In this document: piece by piece, positions 58,494 through 64,000 of the stretch | Position numbering within the stretch: the stretch's first letter is position 1 | How the letters are laid out: each line of letters opens with the position of its first letter | DNA from: Clonostachys chloroleuca | Lineage: Eukaryota; Ascomycota; Sordariomycetes; Hypocreales; Bionectriaceae | DNA: 64,000 bases | Direction of reading: 5' to 3' | Assembly (NCBI GenBank): GCA_037952775.1 | Contig: JBANAY010000004.1 | Span: 14,756,001 to 14,820,000, forward strand | The notes under the pieces: model-generated | Told to the model about the DNA's origin: nothing | The model's input: only the letters and a program-made list of their open reading frames with translations | The model's database searches: none | Position numbers and translations under genes: made by a program

Positions 58494-60877
58494 TAATCTT
58501 AATATTTATAATAATATTAATTAAATTTCCTCTCTTAATAGTTCCTAAGGTTTTCTAATTTAATATTATTTTACTATATTATAACTCTATTATAATTAGT
58601 TTATATTATTTTTTATCTAATTAATTTATTATTTAAGTTATTCTTATTTTTCTTTATTCTTAGATATTTATCTTAGGATATCTATAAAGGTTTTTAGTTT
58701 ATCTATATAGTTAGAAATAAATTATTTATATTCTCTTTTCTACTTATTTAATTCTTTAATAATTATAGGTATTTTATTATTAAAATAAGCTTTACTCTAT
58801 TCTTTTTTATTAATAGAAGTAATTTCTAATTCCTCTATATTACTACTTCCTCTACTATCTATTAGAGATAGTATATCTTATTTATAGTATTATCTTATTT
58901 TCTCTTCTTATAGTTAATATTATTATAGATATAATTTAGTAGGGTTTATATTATTATTATTATATTTAGCTAGTTCTAATACTATTATTTTAACTTCTAA
59001 ATAGTCTCTATATTTCTAGTTATAATATTACTTAATTCTACTATTATATTTAGCTATTATTTAATCTTTAAAATTCTTATTTTTATATTATAATTTAATC
59101 TTAGCTTTTTTATAAATCTTATATCTTAGTTTAGAATATAATTCTACTAATAGTTTACTATAAGTATATTCTTTAGAATATTCTTCTAAATCTTCTTTAA
59201 AGATAATATATTATTTTATACTATATTATTAGTATATAAATTATTATATTTACTCTATAGTATATTTATTAGATATTTTTCTATTAGGATATAGAAAGAA
59301 ATTATTCTTAGCTTTTATTATTTAATATATTAGATAATAATTATTATAATAAGTTATCCAGGATTCTAGAGAATAGCTATATATTTATATTTATATAGTT
59401 TCTATATAGATTAGTATTTTATATATACTGTTATTAAGCTATATAGTACTAGTAGTATTATTTCTAAAAAAAAAATTAGTTTTTTTAATATATCTAGATA
59501 TTATTTCTATATTCTTTCTTAATAATAGATATAGAGTTTATTATATTCAGTTTTAATTTCTATTCTTATCTATTAGTATTACTCTTTTTCTATAGTATTT
59601 TATAGAATAATTCTATTAGTATAATAGAATATATATTTATATTTAGTAAGTAATTTAAATTCTAGAACTTATTCTTTTTATTTAAACTTCTTTTTAAGCT
59701 TTTAGAAGATTTATTAGATTTCTACTTATTATTTTCTAATTATACTAAGCTTTATATATTCCTTAGATTCTAATATTTCTCTAAAGATAGATATATTTCT
59801 TAGGAAAAATTTAGAAATTATAATATTTATAGGAGTTCCTTCCTGATTAATTTTATATATTATTTTTAAAACTTTAGTATTAGTTTTTCTAATTATTTCT
59901 AATTACTTTTTACTATCTTTAGTAGATTTCTAATCTTCTTTCTTCTTATTTTTCTTAGGTTCTAGATATTAGGATAAAATATATCTAATCTTATTATAGT
60001 TATAGTATTTATATTTTTCTATAGCTTCTAGCTCTATAAGTTCTATATATATTCCAGAGGCTATAATATATTACTATTATAATCTCCTAGTATTAGTAAA
60101 GTAGTTTATTTTCTTATTATAAGTTTACTATTAGTACTATTAATTATTAATTCTTATAACTATAGTTATATACTTATAAATACTTACTAGCTAGTCTTTT
60201 TTATAGAGTTCTTTTTATATTTTTTCCTTTAGTCTATTAAAATAATATAATATAGCTTATTTCTTATTCTATCTAGTTTTAGCTAAAAGCTAGAGATATC
60301 TAGTACTAAAAGTTATATATAATTCCTTCTAAAAGAGTAAATTAATTTTATATTCTACTTTTTACTTCTTATCTTAAATTCTAAAAGTTTATTAAAGAAT
60401 CTCTATAAAGTAATTAAAACTTATTATAATATTAATAGTTTATTAGTTTCTATATCTACTAAGATATTCCTTTATAATAGATTTAAACTAATTAAGTATA
60501 TTTTCCTTAAATTATAAGTAGATATATATAACCTTCCTTTTATCTATTCTAAGAATAATAAAAAAGTAATTAAAATATACTTAGAGTTAAGTTATAAATT
60601 CTTAAAGTTAGTTTTATATTCTATTAAATATCTCAGATAGTAATAACTTAAATAGTTATTCTAACTCTCTTTTTTAAATAATAGTTATAGTTTAGACTTA
60701 GAGATTAGTATATATAATAGCTTACTATACTATAAAAGCTATTATATTAGCTAATTCCTAGTAAGTATCTATAAGGTATATATTAAGCTAGTTAACTTAG
60801 TCTTATAAGAGTTATATATCCTTAGTATAGTTATTATTATTACTACTATTATTACTATTCTTATCTATAGTATTATC

Positions 60878-61646
60878 TGTTAAGATTTACCCTATAGACT
60901 ATAGGGTAGATCCAGATTACCCTATATCAGTTAATTAAATAATCTCAGATTAGTATAGGGTAAGGAGGAATAAAATAACTAACTTAGGGCTCTCCAAAGC
61001 TGGAAGCCCTCTGAAGCTACTGGCCCAACCTACTGTAGCTGCCCGTTAGGGTAATTACATTAGCGGTTATAACCGCTATAACAGCTGCTATAGCGTCCGT
61101 GCTAGTGATCCTGTATTATACTGAAGCAGCTGTATTAGCAGACTTCGGGTCCGCTGTAGTGCTTATATTAGCAGACCTTATATCTGCTATATAAGAACCT
61201 TAGCACTTAGTTTAGTAAACCTTATAACTACTATAGCAGCTGTATTAGCGGACTTCGTATCCGCTGTAGTATCTGTATTAGCGGTCTTATATCCCTCTGT
61301 ATGAGAACCTTATAGCAGTTATAAGCCTGTATTACAGAAGGCAATATATTATCTTCAGGGCCCTTACGGTCTGGAAATACCTATAAGTACAGGGCTTCCT
61401 CCCTGCTAGATAGAGATTCTATAAGTTACTAATATACTCTTTTATCTACCCTATAGTCTATCTTTCTTAGCTACCCTGTAGCTAATAGAGCTTTATTTTC
61501 TCTTATAGAGCCTGTACCTTCTACTATGCCTTTTCAAATAATCCTTCTCTAGTATTTCGGAGCCTACCCTATAGGCTTTATCTACCCTAGACCCAGCTTA
61601 CCCTACAGCTGGTCTACCCTATATTGGAGACCTTGATCTTTTAAAA
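60878..61646 (+). mobile_element. 770-bp non-autonomous element, copy 2 (RIP-mutated)
   Basis: Begins TGTTAAGATTTACCC and ends CTTTTAAAA, flanked by TTATC on both sides (60873-60877 and 61647-61651). It is the inverted counterpart of 56617-57386 with many added C-to-T/G-to-A changes. An unoccupied version of the insertion site exists at 62668-62680 in a duplicated flank. Confidence 0.82.
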
Positions 61647-61794
61647 TTATCCTTAATAGTTAGAGCAGGTAGATTATTATTAGTAATAGGAGTATACTAC
61701 TACTGAGCTTAAGATACTATAGTAGCTATAATATCTTCTTTATTATTATATAGTAATTAAGATAAGATAATTAGCTAAATAAGAGTTATTAATA

Positions 61795-62060
61795 TATAAT
61801 AGGTAGTTAACTTATACTAAATAGGGTCTAGGGTAGATTAGGATTAAACTAATTAGAGTATTATTCTAAGTAGTATAATTAGATTATCTTAGGCTATATA
61901 ATATAAGTTACTATTAATATATAAGTATTATAGAGCTAGTAATAATAGATATATAAATAATATTATTAATAACTATTTAAAAGAGTATTCTATCTAGTGA
62001 AATAAATATATATATATACTAAGATAATATATATACTAAGATAATATATATACTAAGATA
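61795..62060 (-). repeat. Truncated LTR copy of the outer family
   Basis: Matches the first part of the 377-bp LTR, beginning at TATAATAGG. It runs into a short tandem repeat (ACTAAGATAATATATAT, about three units, to about 62,065) and is followed by the solo LTR at 62079. Its left flank (60.8-61.8 kb, less the inserted element) also duplicates 62,590-62,816, so a piece of LTR plus leader exists twice in the same orientation. Confidence 0.7.
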
Positions 62061-62078
62061 ATATATATAATATAGAAT

Positions 62079-62460
62079 TGTGACGGTTGGTTGACTTACA
62101 CTGGACGGGGTCTAGGGTAGGTCGGGGTTGACCTAATCAGAGTGTTGTTCTGAGTGGCGCGATCAGGTTGTCTTAGGCTGTGCAATGCGAGTCACTGTCA
62201 ATGTGCGAGTATTGTGGAGCTAGTAACAATAGATGCGTAGACGATGTTACGGTAGAGTTGTAACTGTATTGATAACTGTCTGAAAGAGTGTTCTATCTAG
62301 TGAAATGAATGTGCATATATACTAGGGGATCATTGATGCTTGGCAATGATCTGGATTCGGGGATCATGAGGATCATCGTGAGATCCGAATGATCCAGATG
62401 CGATTGGTGAGAAAAAGTGGGGTCCACACGTGATAGTGCACGTTGGTCAAATTCGTAACA
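62079..62460 (-). mobile_element. Unmutated solo LTR of the outer element family
   Basis: 382 bp, TGTGACGG...CGTAACA, flanked by AGAAT on both sides (62074-62078 and 62461-62465). It aligns along its length with the mutated LTRs at 44775 and 62817 but keeps its G and C (for example GGACGGGGTCTAGGGTAGGT where the others read AACAGGG/AATAGAG). It inserted after, or escaped, the mutation process. Orientation follows the outer element and is inferred. Confidence 0.85.
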
Positions 62461-62816
62461 AGAATATATTATTAGTAATTAACTGGTATTATAGTTAATA
62501 TATAGAATATTAACTATATTATTTGATTATATATAACTATATATAATAACTAAGGATAGTCCTATTAGGTAATACAGGGGTTATTTATAATATTAATCTT
62601 ATAAAAGCTATATATCCTTAGTATAGTTATTATTATTACTATTATTATTACTATCTTTATCTATAGTATTATCCTTAATAGTTAGAGTAAATAGATTATT
62701 ATTAATAGTAGGAGTATATTATTACTAAGCTTAGAATACTATAGTAGCTATAATATCTTCTTTATTATTATATAGTAATTAAGATAAAGTAATTAGCTAA
62801 ATAAGAATTATTAATA

Positions 62817-63193
62817 TATAATAATTAGATAACTTATACTAAATAGAGTCTAGAGTAGATTAGAAATTAAACTAATTAGAGTATAGTTCTAAGTAGTATA
62901 ATTAGATTACCTTAGGCTATATAATATAAGTTATTATTAATATATAAGTATTATAGAGCTAGTAATAATAGATATATAGATAATATTATTAATAACTATC
63001 TAAAAAAATATTCTATCTAGTAAAATAAATATATATATATACTAAGGGACTTATAATAGTTTACTAGTAATCTAGAGTAAGTTTAACTAAGAATTATTCA
63101 GACTTACTAATAATCCGGAGTAATCTATCTCTTATTAATAAAGAAGGTAGGGTATACTATATAATATAGTAGGTATATACTTTATTTATAATA
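62817..63193 (-). repeat. Outer element LTR (5' LTR in element orientation)
   Basis: 377 bp, TATAATAATTAG...TATAATA, followed by AGGAA. Partner of 44775-45151. Confidence 0.85.
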
Positions 63194-63198
63194 AGGAA

Positions 63199-64000
63199 GA
63201 TTATATCTATAAAAGTAAATATATATATATATTAAGAGATTATAATATATAAAATCTCTTTTATTTTCTTATAATATTATATATAGATAAGCTTATTTAT
63301 AGAAAATATAAAGATTTTTTCCGAAGAAGGAAATTATATAGTAGAAATATAAATAGTTTTATCTAATTTAAAAGTTTCTAGTAAACTTTATTATAGATAC
63401 TACTAACTAACTTTTAGATCTCGAGTTCTTAATTTAAATACTATATTATAACTATATATTTTCTATAATCTTTAGCAGAGTATACTTTATAGGTTTATAT
63501 ATAAGAATTAAATCTGGTAATATACCTCGATTACAAGCTTAAGTATATTTAAATAAAGCAAACTTATTACTATTATAGACTGAGAAGGAATTCCTAGGTA
63601 CTACCTACTATAATGGTATTCTGAAAATGCCCTCCACAACTGCTTATCGCATTTCGATGGTATTTTCGAGTCGACCAATAGATTGGGAACAAGGATGGAA
63701 GGATATTGAACCTGTGGTAGTCTGGTATTACAGAAGGCAAGGGATGATCAGCTAATGCTGACCCGAGACTATACTATATGCTGGTGTAGTAGAGGTTTTT
63801 TTTTTTTTGGTTTTTTTTTTCAATTTTCTTGAAATATATCTTTTGTATATTTATTTAAATTTATATCTTCTTTATACATACATACATGCCAATTAAAAAC
63901 CATGACTATAGCCAGGTTCCTCAGTACGGACTTTTAAACGATACGGTGTAAGGCGACACGTGAGTTAACGACTGAGTACATGGTAACCCTTTAATTCATT
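63199..64000. other. Right part of the older LTR, then AT-rich noncoding sequence
   Basis: The first bases (GATTATATCT, then AAAGTAAATATATA) continue the LTR interrupted at 44774; its right end is not clear but should lie near 63,390. From about 63,600 base composition returns toward normal. Poly(T) runs occur at about 63,797-63,820. No gene is seen up to the window end. Confidence 0.5.

Larger units (their letters stand above)
44775..63193 (-). mobile_element. Ty3/gypsy-type LTR retrotransposon (outer), RIP-degraded, with nested insertions
   Basis: Two 377-bp LTRs (44775-45151 and 62817-63193) enclose the element, flanked on both sides by AGGAA (44770-44774 and 63194-63198). Coding sense is on the minus strand: at about 48,430-48,600 a degraded reverse transcriptase can be read (patterns of the KNRYPLPLI and LDLKxAYNLI type with stops), and a purine-rich tract (AGGAAGAGAGTAA on the minus strand) adjoins the LTR at 45152-45175. 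Gag-side sequence is expected at about 58.5-60.8 kb. Nested insertions are a solo LTR (46205-46432), a chromovirus (49566-58493), a short element (60878-61646) and a solo LTR (62079-62460). No intact frame remains. Confidence 0.85.

Noticed and set aside
62015..62065. ACTAAGATAATATATAT tandem repeat as a functional element
   Set aside because: Three short AT-rich units at the truncated end of an LTR are best seen as a local slippage product.
1..64000. tRNA and rRNA genes
   Set aside because: I looked for the tRNA T-loop pattern (GGTTCRANYCC) in the intergenic spaces and for rRNA-like blocks and found none; a dedicated scan was not possible.

Overview
This window is from a filamentous ascomycete, most likely a Sordariomycete of the Hypocreales type. 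The grounds are short introns (about 60-100 nt) with GTRNGT..YAG borders, compact genes on both strands, fungal-only families, and a transposon block scarred by C-to-T/G-to-A change of the repeat-induced point mutation (RIP) type. The species cannot be fixed from this sequence.

Bases 1-43,650 are a gene-bearing, mixed-composition region. Its left end holds the 3' end of a mannitol-1-phosphate 5-dehydrogenase gene and a mitochondrial sulfide:quinone oxidoreductase. From about 6 to 19.5 kb lies a possible functional group: a full-size ABCB exporter, a UDP-glycosyltransferase (UGT1) divergent from it, a siderophore-type MFS transporter, and a second paralogous glycosyltransferase (UGT2) broken by a one-base frameshift. 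One SreA-type GATA site (ATCWGATAA) lies upstream of the MFS gene and a second upstream of UGT2. A GH2 beta-mannosidase and a short-chain dehydrogenase follow.

Bases 26-44 kb have an accessory character: a decayed amidohydrolase pseudogene, a small secreted cysteine-rich protein gene stopped by an in-frame TAG, an F-box protein, a two-repeat hypothetical protein, a G-alpha-like protein without GTPase motifs, a secreted But2-like protein, a FAD monooxygenase and a GPI-type S41 peptidase.

At about 44 kb the composition falls abruptly to AT-rich, CA/TG-poor sequence that continues to about 63.5 kb. It can be resolved into nested transposons from their target-site duplications (TSDs). A Ty3/gypsy element (44,775-63,193, minus strand, 377-bp LTRs, TSD AGGAA) sits in an older LTR of its own family. 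It was entered by a chromodomain Ty3/gypsy element (49,566-58,493, plus strand, 213-bp LTRs, TSD TAATC), by two solo LTRs (TSDs CTTCT and AGAAT) and by three short non-autonomous elements. One solo LTR is nearly unmutated and serves as a reference for the mutated copies.

Gene models were assembled by hand from reading frames, splice signals and conserved motifs. Domain names come from motif recognition, not from database searches.
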